DNA from: UBA3910 sp964626065
GTDB taxonomy: Bacteria > Bacillota > Limnochordia > Darwinibacteriales > Darwinibacteriaceae
Direction: 5' to 3'
Length of the DNA stretch: 64,000 nucleotides
Assembly: GCA_964626065.1 (NCBI GenBank)
Contig: CAZVDE010000002.1
Location: forward strand, 1-64,000
Part shown: piece after piece, positions 10,345 through 19,478 of the stretch
Numbering within the stretch: the first letter of the stretch is position 1
Layout: every line of letters begins with the position of its first letter
Translations under genes and position numbers: made by a program
Notes under the pieces: generated by a model
What the model was told of the DNA's origin: nothing
Database searches by the model: none
The model's input: the letters and a program-made list of their open reading frames with translations, nothing else

Positions 10345-11862
10345 GTGTTTAGGAAGAGAAGTATTTTGCTTGTGCTGTCACTAGTCTTTGTCTTGGCCTT
10401 TAGCGCCGCGGCTTGGGCAGACAATGACACTTTAGTGATTGGGACCGGGGCGGAAGCACTTGGCTTGGAGCCAAGGTTGGAAACGGACGTGCCTTCCTTC
10501 GAAAGAATTAATGTTATCATGGAGCCCCTCGTGAAGTTTGGCGTGGACATGGTGCTGATGCCTGCCCTAGCCACAGAATGGGATGTGAGCGAAGATACAA
10601 TGACGCTCCATTTCATGCTCAGGCAGGGCGTAGCCTGGCATGATGGCACTCCCTTCACTGCCGAAGACGTGAAATACACGTTCGATTGGGTGCTCAATCC
10701 CGATAACGGAGCGCCTAACATGGGGCTGTACGCGGACATTGGGGAAATGGAGATTGTCAACGATCACGAGATTATCTTCCGCCTCGAAAGGCCCAATTCA
10801 TTCTTGTTGAACAATATTGCGCGGATGCCCATTGTACCCAAACACGATGGGGATCGGGCCGATTTTCGTCAAAAGCCGCAGGGGACAGGGCCATATAAAT
10901 TTGTGTCCTGGACCAGGGACGATCGTTTAGTTGTGGTGGAAAACGTGGATTATTGGGGCGGTCGCCCGATTATTCCCAATATCATTTTCCGCACAATTCC
11001 GGAAAACGCAACGCGCCTTTTGGCTTTGGAAGCAGGCGAAATTGATATCTATCAAGGCGGGGTAGTACCCCAGGAGATCACGCGCCTAGAGGCGGATCCC
11101 AAAGTGGTTGTGCAAAGAGTGGCCGGTACCGGGTACAACTATTTGGGTTTTAACACTAAAGTCGGTTCGTTATCCGATGTTAGAGTGCGGCAGGCCGTCA
11201 GTTATTTGATCAACCGCGACGCAATTGTGCAGCGTGTGCTAAACGGCATCGGCACTCCGGGTATCGGGCCGGTATCCATGGCACTGCCGTGGTTTAACCC
11301 CGACGTGCCTCGCTACGCGTACAGTCCCGAGAAGGCCAAGGGGCTGCTTGCGGAAGCAGGTTATGGCCCCGGCGATATTAAATTGAGGCTGTATACCAAT
11401 GAAAACACAGAACGGATGCGCATAGCTGAAATTCTGCAGTTTGAAGCGCAGCAGGTGGGCATCGAAGTGGAAGTAATCATTGAAGAGTGGGGTGCCTATC
11501 TGACCAGGATTCAGGAAACGGATGATTTCGATATCTTCATCTTGGGCTGGTCCGGGCAGCTCGATCCCGATCGGGCCATGATCCGCCAGTTCCACACCGA
11601 TGGTGCCAACAACTACGGCAAATACTCCAATGAACGGGTTGACTATCTGCTCGATTTGGGCCGCACTGTACCGCCCGAATCCCAGGATTCGCTGGACATC
11701 TACGGAGAAGCGCAGGAAATCGTGATCGGCGAAGTGCCCTACGGTTTCATCAACTACTCCGAAGAAGTTGGCCTTCACCATCCTTACATCAAAAACTGGG
11801 AGGTCCATCCTTACGGCGCCGCCGCTTGGCAGGATGCTTATCTAATCAGAAAAGAGAAATAA
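10345..11862 (+). CDS. ABC transporter substrate-binding protein (peptide/Dpp-Opp type)
   Basis: 505 residues from the GTG at 10345, chosen because AAAGGAGG sits seven bases upstream and the product then starts with a clean signal peptide (RKRSILLVLSLVFVLAFSAA, cut near AWADN). An earlier GTG at 10294 would add 17 residues ahead of the signal. The mature protein has the family-5 extracellular solute-binding pattern: VIGTGAEA, WHDGTPFTAEDVKYTFDW, GTGPYKF and a late ILGWSGQLDPD. It captures oligopeptides or nickel-type ligands outside the cell. There is no lipobox Cys. Two permease genes follow but no ATPase gene. Confidence 0.92.
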   Translation: MFRKRSILLVLSLVFVLAFSAAAWADNDTLVIGTGAEALGLEPRLETDVPSFERINVIMEPLVKFGVDMVLMPALATEWDVSEDTMTLHFMLRQGVAWHDGTPFTAEDVKYTFDWVLNPDNGAPNMGLYADIGEMEIVNDHEIIFRLERPNSFLLNNIARMPIVPKHDGDRADFRQKPQGTGPYKFVSWTRDDRLVVVENVDYWGGRPIIPNIIFRTIPENATRLLALEAGEIDIYQGGVVPQEITRLEADPKVVVQRVAGTGYNYLGFNTKVGSLSDVRVRQAVSYLINRDAIVQRVLNGIGTPGIGPVSMALPWFNPDVPRYAYSPEKAKGLLAEAGYGPGDIKLRLYTNENTERMRIAEILQFEAQQVGIEVEVIIEEWGAYLTRIQETDDFDIFILGWSGQLDPDRAMIRQFHTDGANNYGKYSNERVDYLLDLGRTVPPESQDSLDIYGEAQEIVIGEVPYGFINYSEEVGLHHPYIKNWEVHPYGAAAWQDAYLIRKEK

Positions 11863-11888
11863 AGCGGGAGAAAAGATGAAACTAAAGT

Positions 11889-11916
11889 GGGATGCCGGGT
11901 TTCGGCCCGGCGTCCC
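11889..11916 (+). promoter_or_regulatory. Intergenic hairpin between binding protein and permease genes
   Basis: GGGATGCCGGG pairs with CCCGGCGTCCC (11 pairs, one G-U) around a six-base loop, ending nine bases before the permease ribosome site. It lacks a T-run, so it resembles a 3' mRNA-stabilising or partial-attenuation hairpin that would leave more binding protein than permease. Confidence 0.6.
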
Positions 11917-11942
11917 TATTTTGCAAAGGAGTGAGTACCCCG

Positions 11943-12926
11943 ATGCTGCAGTATATCATCCGGCGTTTTTTGCAGATGATCCCGCTGTTAATTGGAATTT
12001 CGATCTTGGTCTTTTTGTTGGTTCACCTATCACCCGGTGATCCCATTCGCATGCTGTTGGGCGAGGATGCTACAGATGAAGATGTGGCCCGGCTTAACGC
12101 AGTTTATGGTTTTGACCTTCCCCTTCCCGTCCAATACTTTCGCTGGTTGAAAAATGCGCTGCGGGGAGATCTAGGCGTCTCCATCCGCCAGACGATCCCG
12201 GTAACGACGCTGATTTTCGAAAGGCTGGGGGCTACGCTTGAATTGGCCTTTATGTCCGTTTTGATCGCTATTTTACTTGGGGTTCCCACCGGCATTTTTG
12301 CCGCCACCCGGCGCGGGACGACCTGGGATTACGTAAGCATGGTCTTGGCTCTGATTGGGGTCTCGATGCCCGGGTTTTGGCTCGGCCTGATGCTCCTCTC
12401 CTATGTGGCGCTGCACGTTGATTTTCTGCCCATGTTCGGCCGTAATGCATCGGTGTTTCGGGGCCTGTGGTTGTTAATCACGCGTTTTAACGCCACAGAG
12501 CTCGTTGACGGCCTGCGCTATGTGCTGCTGCCGGCAATCAGCATCGGCTCCGGGATGATGGCTATTATCGCCCGGCTAACCCGTTCCAGCCTTTTGGAGG
12601 TGCTGAGCAAAGATTATATTCGTACCGCTCAGGCCAAAGGGCTCAAGCAGAGGGTAGTGGTGGCAAAACACGCCCTGCGCAATGCCCTACTGCCCGTAAT
12701 TACGATAGTGGGGATTCAATTCGGTGCAATGCTGGGAGGCGCTGTTGTTACCGAAACGGTTTTCGCTTGGCCCGGGGTGGGCCGGTTAATTGTAAATGCC
12801 ATCAGCCAGCGTGATTTTCCCATCATTCAAGGCGGCGTGCTGATGATGGCCATTATTTTTACCTTGGTTAACCTGCTCGTTGATATCAGTTATGCCCTGG
12901 TCAATCCACGCATTCGCTACGATTAA
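11943..12926 (+). CDS. ABC transporter permease, DppB/OppB type
   Basis: 327 residues from the ATG at 11943 (MLQYIIRRFLQMIPLL), preceded by AAAGGAG. Typical DppB features: N-terminal RRFLQMIPLLIGISILVFLLV helix, HLSPGDP, six membrane spans and the ATPase-contacting EAA loop (DYIRTAQAKGLKQRVVV). It forms one half of the membrane channel of a peptide importer. An upstream in-frame start at 11892 would add residues encoded by the hairpin and is unlikely. Confidence 0.93.
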   Translation: MLQYIIRRFLQMIPLLIGISILVFLLVHLSPGDPIRMLLGEDATDEDVARLNAVYGFDLPLPVQYFRWLKNALRGDLGVSIRQTIPVTTLIFERLGATLELAFMSVLIAILLGVPTGIFAATRRGTTWDYVSMVLALIGVSMPGFWLGLMLLSYVALHVDFLPMFGRNASVFRGLWLLITRFNATELVDGLRYVLLPAISIGSGMMAIIARLTRSSLLEVLSKDYIRTAQAKGLKQRVVVAKHALRNALLPVITIVGIQFGAMLGGAVVTETVFAWPGVGRLIVNAISQRDFPIIQGGVLMMAIIFTLVNLLVDISYALVNPRIRYD

Positions 12927-12934
12927 GGGGGGAA

Positions 12935-13768
12935 ATGATGAAACGGTTTTTACGCAATAAAAGTGCAGTGACAGGCATGATTTTAATTGGAATTCTGATT
13001 CTCATCGCCATCTTCGCCGATTTTGTCGCTCCGCTTGATCCCTATCAGATGGATATCTGGAACAGTTACCAAGCCCCGGAGGGATTAAAGGGCACCCACA
13101 TTCTCGGCACGGATGATATGGGCCGAGATGTGTTGAGCAGGATTATTGTGGGCAGCAGAGTTTCGCTCTTTGTGGCTTCGGTGGCAACGGGCGTTTCGCT
13201 GCTGTTGGGCGTAGCTTTCGGCGCCATCGCGGGCTATGTGGGGGGCAGGGTTGATGCAATTATCATGCGCGTTATGGACTTGATTTTGGCATTTCCGTCC
13301 ATTCTGCTGGCCATAGCCATTGTGGCTTCGCTGGGCCCGGGGGTGGCAAATGCCATGCTGGCCATCGCCATAGTGCGCATACCCGCCATGGTGCGCGTGA
13401 CGCGCAGCATGGTCTTGTCCCTGAAGGAAGAGGAGTTCGTCATGGCCGGTAAGGCACTGGGGCTTTCCGATTCGCGAATTTTGTTCCGCCATATTTTGCT
13501 GAACTGTTTCGCACCCATTTTGGTGGTAGCTTCGCTAAACATGGGGACGGCCATTGTGGTGGAGGCCACCTTGAGTTTTCTGGGCTTAGGCGCTCAGCCG
13601 CCCATTATCAGCTGGGGCAGAATGCTCGCATTAGGCCGGGACTCGATCCGCACCGCCCCCTATATCACGCTTTTTCCCGGTTTGGCCATAGTTTTCACCG
13701 TATTGGGTTTTAACCTATTGGGCGATGGGCTGCGTGATGCGGCTGATCCACAGTTAAGGGGAAGATAA
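12935..13768 (+). CDS. ABC transporter permease, DppC/OppC type
   Basis: 277 residues. Two adjacent ATGs (12935, 12938) follow AAGGGGGG; spacing slightly favours the second. DppC signs are a short N-terminal helix, GTDDMGRDVLSRIIVGSRVSL and the EAA loop EEFVMAGKALGLSDSRILF. It is the partner of the preceding DppB-type permease, with eight bases between the genes. The operon ends here at a hairpin without DppD/DppF ATPase genes, so the importer must borrow an ATPase encoded elsewhere. Confidence 0.93.
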   Translation: MMKRFLRNKSAVTGMILIGILILIAIFADFVAPLDPYQMDIWNSYQAPEGLKGTHILGTDDMGRDVLSRIIVGSRVSLFVASVATGVSLLLGVAFGAIAGYVGGRVDAIIMRVMDLILAFPSILLAIAIVASLGPGVANAMLAIAIVRIPAMVRVTRSMVLSLKEEEFVMAGKALGLSDSRILFRHILLNCFAPILVVASLNMGTAIVVEATLSFLGLGAQPPIISWGRMLALGRDSIRTAPYITLFPGLAIVFTVLGFNLLGDGLRDAADPQLRGR

Positions 13769-13787
13769 AATAGAAGTAGCGGTTTAT

Positions 13788-13815
13788 AAGGCCCCGCTTT
13801 GTCGAGCGGGGCCTT
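13788..13815. terminator. Hairpin terminator between convergent genes
   Basis: AAGGCCCCGCT pairs perfectly with AGCGGGGCCTT around a six-base loop, between the plus-strand permease operon and the minus-strand S9 peptidase gene. T-runs are short on both sides; it probably serves both directions. Confidence 0.65.
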
Positions 13816-13824
13816 CAGTAAATG

Positions 13825-15843
13825 CTATGCTTTCTTCTGCAAAAACCGGTCAAACCAGTTCGTTATTTCCTCCAAGCGGCGAATGCGGTGTTTGGGCTTG
13901 CCGCTGCGGCTCAGTTCGTGGTTTTCTCCCCGGAACATGCAGAGCCTAGCCTCAACGCCGTGGTACCTGAGCGCTGTAAACATTTGCAGGGCTTCAGGCA
14001 GCCAGCAGCGGTAATCCTCTTCCGAATGGATAAACAGGGTTGGGGTCTGCACCCGATCCGCGTACTTCAGAGGCGAATGTTCCCACAGTTGGGCAGGATC
14101 GGACCAGGGGGTGGCCCCGATTTGATCCCGAGCAAAGTAGTAGCCGATATCTGTCGTATAGCCCATGGAAAACCAGTTGGAAATACTGCGCTGAGCGGCC
14201 GCGGCCTTGAAGCGGTTTGTTTGGCCGATAATCCAATTGGTCATAAATCCCCCGTAGGACCCACCGGTCACACCAAGTCGTTCCCGGTCAATCATTGGGT
14301 ATTTTTCTAAAACAAGATCGGTAAATTTCATTAGGTCTTCGTAATCAATCGTTCCGTATTTGCCCCTAAGATCGGCAAACTCGTTGCCCCTACCGTCGCT
14401 GCCCCTGGGGTTGCAGAAAAAAACAAAGTAGCCGCGGTTTGCCCAATACTGCATCTCGTGGAAGAAAACGGAGCCATAGACTGTTTTAGGCCCGCCGTGG
14501 ATATCGAGGATGGCGGGATAGGTTTTACCCTCGGCAAAGCCGACCGGTTTCAGTACCCAACCATCGATCATAATGCCGGGGGCCGTTTCGAGCCGCAAAT
14601 GCTCCGGTTCGGCCAGTTTTCTGCTTTCTTGCACCCACTTATTAAAGCGGGTCAGGGGACGTTCACGGCCCGCTTCGAATTTATATAATTCCTGCAAGTT
14701 AGATCCCCGCAGGGCAATTAGAAGGATATGGCCGTCTTTGACGCTGAAGGAATCCACCGAACCGCGGGCGGTGGTTATTCTTTCTATTTCGCCCTGAAAA
14801 TTAATGCGGTTAACAAAGGAGCTGTCCCCCTCGGTTGTGATGAAGTACAGATAATCTTGATCCACCCAGCTGTTGCGGCCTCCGCCGTAGCGGCAGTCCG
14901 AGCCAACCGAATTCCAGGTGCTCTTTTCAAAATCAGGAGTGAGAAGCTGTTTGCTGCCGTCTTCCAGGTTGACAAGATAGAAACGGGGATTTTCATTAAG
15001 GCCGAAGGAGCGCCGCTCAGTGCCTCTGCAGAGCAGCTGTTGATCATTGACGAAATGAGGATCGGAATAAGAAAAATCTTCGTTGGGTGTGACCCTGCGT
15101 ACCGATTTTTGTTTTAGGTTCGCCACATAAAGCGCGTTTTCCAGCGGCGCCTTCCCGGTATAATCCATACCGGTGAAAACCGCTTTGGTCTTAGATGCGT
15201 TGAGCTGCACCGGGCCCGCTTGGAGTGTTTCACTTGTGAGCGCTTCTAAAGCATCTTCTTCCGCATTGTATAAGTAAAGGCGAGAGCGGACGCGGCTGGT
15301 AAACCCGCGGCCATTGCTCCAATAAGGAATCTCCTCCAGCACCTCATAGGCCTGCTCTTCTTCCATGTCCTTTAAAGCCTTGGCCTTGTCGTCGCGAGAA
15401 AGGGAGGCAAAGTCAGGCTTATTGGGGTTGAAGGATGCGGTTAGCAGATAGCGGCCGCAAGTCAGGGGTTTCACATCCTGTACCTTCAACGGCACCCGGA
15501 AAGCCTCCCGTGCCTCTCCACCGTCAACGCTTATTTTATAAAAAACGGTCAACTCTTCACCCTGCTTAACGTTTTTTTGATCCTCCGGGCTGCGCAGGGC
15601 GGCAAAAAGGATTTCTTCGCTGTTTTCCAACCAGCTGAAGGAGCGCTCCCTACCTAAGCCGGTTAATTGAAAATGCTGTTCTGTTTGGACATTATAAAGC
15701 CAAAGATGAGAATTATAGTCGTTGTTTTCCAGATTGGCTTGATGGGCGATAAAGCAGGCGTAGCGCCCATCCGGACTGTGTTCAATGCCGGAAAGAAACT
15801 TGTAACGGGTAAAATCATCAAGCTGTAAATTTTCCATTGACAT
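13825..15843 (-). CDS. S9 family serine peptidase (acylaminoacyl-peptidase/prolyl oligopeptidase type)
   Basis: 672 residues. The first 400 residues have the repeating pattern of a beta-propeller (SPDGRYACFIAHQ, SWLENSEEILFA and similar blades); the rest is an alpha/beta hydrolase. The catalytic triad is readable: Ser529 in GGSYGG, Asp610 in SEEDYRCW, His642 in GENHELS. No signal peptide, so it should be cytoplasmic, trimming short or acylated peptides, in keeping with the peptide importers nearby. The ATG at 15843 has GAAGGG upstream; a second ATG six bases on is possible. mrfB ends 15 bases upstream, so it may be the last gene of the mrfAB transcript. Confidence 0.93.
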   Translation of the reverse strand: MSMENLQLDDFTRYKFLSGIEHSPDGRYACFIAHQANLENNDYNSHLWLYNVQTEQHFQLTGLGRERSFSWLENSEEILFAALRSPEDQKNVKQGEELTVFYKISVDGGEAREAFRVPLKVQDVKPLTCGRYLLTASFNPNKPDFASLSRDDKAKALKDMEEEQAYEVLEEIPYWSNGRGFTSRVRSRLYLYNAEEDALEALTSETLQAGPVQLNASKTKAVFTGMDYTGKAPLENALYVANLKQKSVRRVTPNEDFSYSDPHFVNDQQLLCRGTERRSFGLNENPRFYLVNLEDGSKQLLTPDFEKSTWNSVGSDCRYGGGRNSWVDQDYLYFITTEGDSSFVNRINFQGEIERITTARGSVDSFSVKDGHILLIALRGSNLQELYKFEAGRERPLTRFNKWVQESRKLAEPEHLRLETAPGIMIDGWVLKPVGFAEGKTYPAILDIHGGPKTVYGSVFFHEMQYWANRGYFVFFCNPRGSDGRGNEFADLRGKYGTIDYEDLMKFTDLVLEKYPMIDRERLGVTGGSYGGFMTNWIIGQTNRFKAAAAQRSISNWFSMGYTTDIGYYFARDQIGATPWSDPAQLWEHSPLKYADRVQTPTLFIHSEEDYRCWLPEALQMFTALRYHGVEARLCMFRGENHELSRSGKPKHRIRRLEEITNWFDRFLQKKA

Positions 15844-15857
15844 TTTCCCTTCTGTCC

Positions 15858-17114
15858 CTAATTTGGCAAACCTTCTTTAAGTATCTTTCCGCCTCTGCCT
15901 TTAATTTCCTCCCGCGCCGCCCCCATTTTCCGCTGCAGCCGGCGCAGGCGGTGCTGCCAAGCCCCTGCCTGAGAGGATTTGGTCCGCACAGCCGCGGCCA
16001 GGCCGCGGTTTGTCATTTCTAAGGCCGCGGGCAGATCTTTCGCTCGGTGCTCGTAATATTTCGCCAGTTCTTCCAAGCAGTGCAGGTCGGCGGAAAATGT
16101 TTTTAAAACCTCAAACCACAGCCGGCCGGCTTGCTTGTAATCTTCTTGCCGTTTATAGATGGCCGCCTGCGCTTTAAGGATGCGCACATGCTGTTCCGCT
16201 TCGCAGCAAAGCCCTTGGGCTGCCCGTAGATAGGCCAGAGCCAAATTTTGTTCTGAGCGGGCCAGGGCCAGAGCGGCCAGAGCCTCGCCCTCCCAGGGGC
16301 AGGCGCAGGCGCCGGGCCGCGCTTTACAGACTGAATGCAGCTGCCACAGCAAAACAGGCATAGAAAGGATATCGGTAAGATTGTGGCGTGCAATATCCTC
16401 TAACAGCCCGCCGTTTCCCGTATGGAGGAAGTCAAAATAGCGCTGGGGGATTAAATAGCCAGGCAGATCATCTATCCTATCGATGCCTAAAATATTTGCT
16501 TCCAAGCTGTTCAAACTGCAGCTCTCCAGTTTGCGGCGCCATAGGCGGCGGGAAATATGCAGCAGGTCCAGATGCGCGGGCCCAAAAAAGCCGGCCGATG
16601 GCAGGCGCGCTAGCGTGAAACGGGTTTGCAGCAGGGGAAGATCGAAACTCTTGCCGTTAAAGGTAACCAGGGTCCGTTTCTTGTCCAGTTCTTTGCCCAA
16701 CAGGTAGAGCAGTGCGTGTTCTTCGTTGTAATCACGCATTAACAGCTGCCGGCACATAAAGCCGCCGGGGGTGAAATAACCAAGACCAACTAAAAAGGCA
16801 TATGTTCCGGTTCCTCCGGCCAGCCCGGTTGTTTCAGTGTCGATAAACAGGGCATTTTCAATGCGGAATTCGTTTTGAAATTTCGGCTCCAAATGGCACA
16901 GGCTGTCATAGGGGTCCTGAGCCACCTGCCCGAGCGAGGCGGGGCCATGCCGATTTGTGAGCGGAAATTCGCGTTCTACCACATAGCAGGGGCCGTGGGG
17001 GGTATTTATTTCTTTCCCACGCAGATAGGGGTCTAAATCGGCCGCCGCGGGCCGCCGCTGTTGGGGCACGGTTTCTTGGGGTAAAAATCGGCGCAGTTTA
17101 TCTGTGAGGTTCAA
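15858..17114 (-). CDS. mrfB: Ribonuclease H-like 3'-5' exonuclease, MrfB/YprB family
   Basis: 418 residues from a TTG at 17114, chosen because GGAGGT lies eight bases upstream inside the end of mrfA; a longer frame from 17168 would overlap the helicase by 71 bases and has no site. The DEDD exonuclease core is clear: DTETTGLAGGTGTYAFL, TFNGKSFDLPLL and HNLTDILSM. The C-terminal third is helical and repeat-like (TPR style). In Bacillus subtilis MrfA and MrfB act together, outside UvrABC, to process mitomycin-type DNA damage. The adjacent helicase supports that role here. Confidence 0.88.
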   Translation of the reverse strand: MNLTDKLRRFLPQETVPQQRRPAAADLDPYLRGKEINTPHGPCYVVEREFPLTNRHGPASLGQVAQDPYDSLCHLEPKFQNEFRIENALFIDTETTGLAGGTGTYAFLVGLGYFTPGGFMCRQLLMRDYNEEHALLYLLGKELDKKRTLVTFNGKSFDLPLLQTRFTLARLPSAGFFGPAHLDLLHISRRLWRRKLESCSLNSLEANILGIDRIDDLPGYLIPQRYFDFLHTGNGGLLEDIARHNLTDILSMPVLLWQLHSVCKARPGACACPWEGEALAALALARSEQNLALAYLRAAQGLCCEAEQHVRILKAQAAIYKRQEDYKQAGRLWFEVLKTFSADLHCLEELAKYYEHRAKDLPAALEMTNRGLAAAVRTKSSQAGAWQHRLRRLQRKMGAAREEIKGRGGKILKEGLPN

Positions 17115-19371
17115 CCTGCAGCACCTCCCGTAAAAGGCGGCCGGCCAAAACCTTGCCGCCGGGGCCAACTTCTTCGCCGGGCCCGACGCAGGAAGGGCAG
17201 CCCGTTTGGCAGGGGCAGCCGCTTAACATGGATAGTGCTCGCCAGATGAGCCGGCCGTGCGCCTTGAACAGCTGTTCGCTGTAACCCACCCCACCCGGAT
17301 ATTTTTCGTAAATATATATGGTGGGCTCTTCGGTGAAGGGGGAGCGAATCTGTGCCGTCACGCCCAAATCCCCCGGTTCGCACATTAGCTCCAACGGAGC
17401 CAGATTGCCCAACAAATTGGCTGTACCCAACAGGGCGCCCTGCAGCTCTTCGCGGTCCAGTTTGTGGGTTAGATGCGCGGGCACGCTGAACCAGTAAGCA
17501 TTAGTATGCATCTCCTGTTCGGGTAGGGCGATATTTCCCCAGCCGATGTTTTCGTGGGTGTAGAATTTAATCTTTTTATACATATGGGTTTTGGCGGCCA
17601 CCATTACCTCACCCCAACTGCGCCGCACGTGGGGGAGTTCTTCTGCGGCCGAGACCCGAAGCACCTTTAATTCCACCGCTAAATTGGCATCTGTGTAATA
17701 ATCCACATCAACCTCTCGGGCATAGGCTTTTTGCCTTTCCCAATCCAGCTTGTCGATGTGGTACTGCCTGCTCTCGTGAATGTAGATCGCCCCCTCATGG
17801 ATCAGCATGGGAGCGCTGAAGCGATCCACCTCGCCAATCACCCGCCTCTGCCCATGGCTAGTATCAATAATTGCGAAATTTTCCGTTGAAGCGCTGCGCA
17901 GTGAAATATCCGCCGCGGGATAGTTTTCGGCCATCCAGTACCAGCGGTCTTCCACTTTGCGCAGGATCATCTCTTCGCTTAAATAGTCCAGGATCTCGGC
18001 CGGTTCAGAGTCGCCGAATGTTTCCCCTTCCGTAAAGGGCAGCTCGAAAGCGGCGCACTTCAGATGCGAAACCAGAATGTAAAGGTTAGTGGGGTCAATC
18101 CGGGCATATTCCACACCGCGCTGATTGAAATAGGCGGGGTTTTCAATCATAAACTGATTAAGCGGGCTGGAGTTGGCTACCAAAATAGCTATGGAGCTGT
18201 CGCTCTGCCGGCCCGCACGCCCCATCTGCTGCCATGTGGAAGCGATGGTGCCGGGGTAACCTGTGAGGATGGCAGCCTGCAGCGTGCCGATATCGATGCC
18301 CAATTCCAGGGCATTGGTGCTGACCACGCCCAAGACTTTTCCGGCCCGCAGATCGCGTTCAATTTGGCGCCGCTGCTTGGGCAGATAACCGCCTCGGTAG
18401 GCGCGGATAATTTCGTCACGGCCCAGCTTATGGAAGGAATGGCGCAGGTAGGTGACAAGTACTTCCGTATCGAGGCGGCTGCGGGCGAAAATAATGGTGG
18501 GGATCTTTGCTGTGAGCAGTTCGTTGGCCAGCGCTTGCGCTTCCAAAAGTGAGCTGCGCCTGATGCCCAAAGCCTTGTTGACAACGGGCGGATTATAGAA
18601 AATGATTTCCTTTTTGCCGCGGGGTGCGCCGTTTTCGGTGATCGCTTCCACCGGCCGGCCTAAGAGCGCCGCGCCGTGCTCACGGGGGTTGGCAATGGTG
18701 GCCGACGTGCAGATAAAGAGGGGATCAGCGCCGTAAAAGCGGCAGATGCGCTGCAGCCGCCTGAGCACGTTGGCCACATGCGAGCCGAATACGCCCCTGT
18801 AGATGTGCAGTTCATCAATGACCACGTATTTTAAATTTTCAAAAAGCCGCATCCATTTGGTATGGTGGGGCAAAATTCCCGCATGCAGCATGTCGGGGTT
18901 TGTCACCACAATACTGCCGGCCCGGCGAATCGCGGTACGGGCGTCTACCGGCGTATCTCCATCGTAAGTGTATGTCTTGATTTTGCTGCCCAGCTCTTCC
19001 GCCCAGTCCATCAGTTCTGCCACCTGATCTTGGGCCAGTGCCTTGGTGGGGAAAAGATACAGAGCCCGTGCTTCTTCATCCTGCAGCAGCGTGCTCAAGA
19101 CGGGAAGATTATAACAGAGTGTTTTACCTGATGCGGTGGGGGTGACCACAACAAAGTCTTGGCCTCGTCCCGCTTTTTCCAGTGCTTCGGCCTGGTGGCT
19201 GTATAATCGGGTAATATTTTTTTTGTGCAGCAGATTGCTAAGCTCGACGGGCAAAAAGGCCGGTATGGGCCTAAAGACGCCCTCCTGCGCGGGAGAAGTG
19301 CTGCGATAAGTGATATTTTTTTGAAAACGAGGATTCTTAAGCAGATTGTCTAAAACGGCTTCCGCATCCAT
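17098..19371 (-). CDS. mrfA: DEAD/DEAH-box helicase with C-terminal Cys cluster, MrfA/YprA family
   Basis: 757 residues from the ATG at 19371 (GAGGGGGG eight bases upstream; an earlier start at 19395 adds eight poor residues). Helicase motifs: TPTASGKT (Walker A), VIDELHIYRG (DExH), TSATIANP, LGIDIGTL and QMGRAGRQ. The C-terminal domain ends with a four-Cys set (CPCQTGCPSC), as in MrfA. ATP-driven DNA unwinding in mitomycin-lesion repair is the known role of the family. It overlaps mrfB by 17 bases, so the pair is translationally coupled. Confidence 0.92.
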   Translation of the reverse strand: MDAEAVLDNLLKNPRFQKNITYRSTSPAQEGVFRPIPAFLPVELSNLLHKKNITRLYSHQAEALEKAGRGQDFVVVTPTASGKTLCYNLPVLSTLLQDEEARALYLFPTKALAQDQVAELMDWAEELGSKIKTYTYDGDTPVDARTAIRRAGSIVVTNPDMLHAGILPHHTKWMRLFENLKYVVIDELHIYRGVFGSHVANVLRRLQRICRFYGADPLFICTSATIANPREHGAALLGRPVEAITENGAPRGKKEIIFYNPPVVNKALGIRRSSLLEAQALANELLTAKIPTIIFARSRLDTEVLVTYLRHSFHKLGRDEIIRAYRGGYLPKQRRQIERDLRAGKVLGVVSTNALELGIDIGTLQAAILTGYPGTIASTWQQMGRAGRQSDSSIAILVANSSPLNQFMIENPAYFNQRGVEYARIDPTNLYILVSHLKCAAFELPFTEGETFGDSEPAEILDYLSEEMILRKVEDRWYWMAENYPAADISLRSASTENFAIIDTSHGQRRVIGEVDRFSAPMLIHEGAIYIHESRQYHIDKLDWERQKAYAREVDVDYYTDANLAVELKVLRVSAAEELPHVRRSWGEVMVAAKTHMYKKIKFYTHENIGWGNIALPEQEMHTNAYWFSVPAHLTHKLDREELQGALLGTANLLGNLAPLELMCEPGDLGVTAQIRSPFTEEPTIYIYEKYPGGVGYSEQLFKAHGRLIWRALSMLSGCPCQTGCPSCVGPGEEVGPGGKVLAGRLLREVLQVEPHR

Positions 19372-19435
19372 AGGTGTAGCCCCCCTCTGCCTCAATCATA
19401 AACGAACGCCTGTTTGATGTCAATTTCCTTTTCAG

Positions 19436-19464
19436 CAAAAAAAGTGCCGGCTGAGCCGGCACTT
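19436..19464 (-). terminator. Rho-independent terminator after sodA
   Basis: On the minus strand AAGTGCCGGC pairs with GCCGGCACTT, followed by a run of seven T's. It lies between the sodA stop (19479) and mrfA. Confidence 0.9.
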
Positions 19465-19478
19465 GGGGAAGGGGGAAT

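Noticed and set aside
18064..18552. 162-residue plus-strand frame inside the helicase gene
   Set aside because: Antisense shadow of mrfA with no ribosome site and no recognisable domain.
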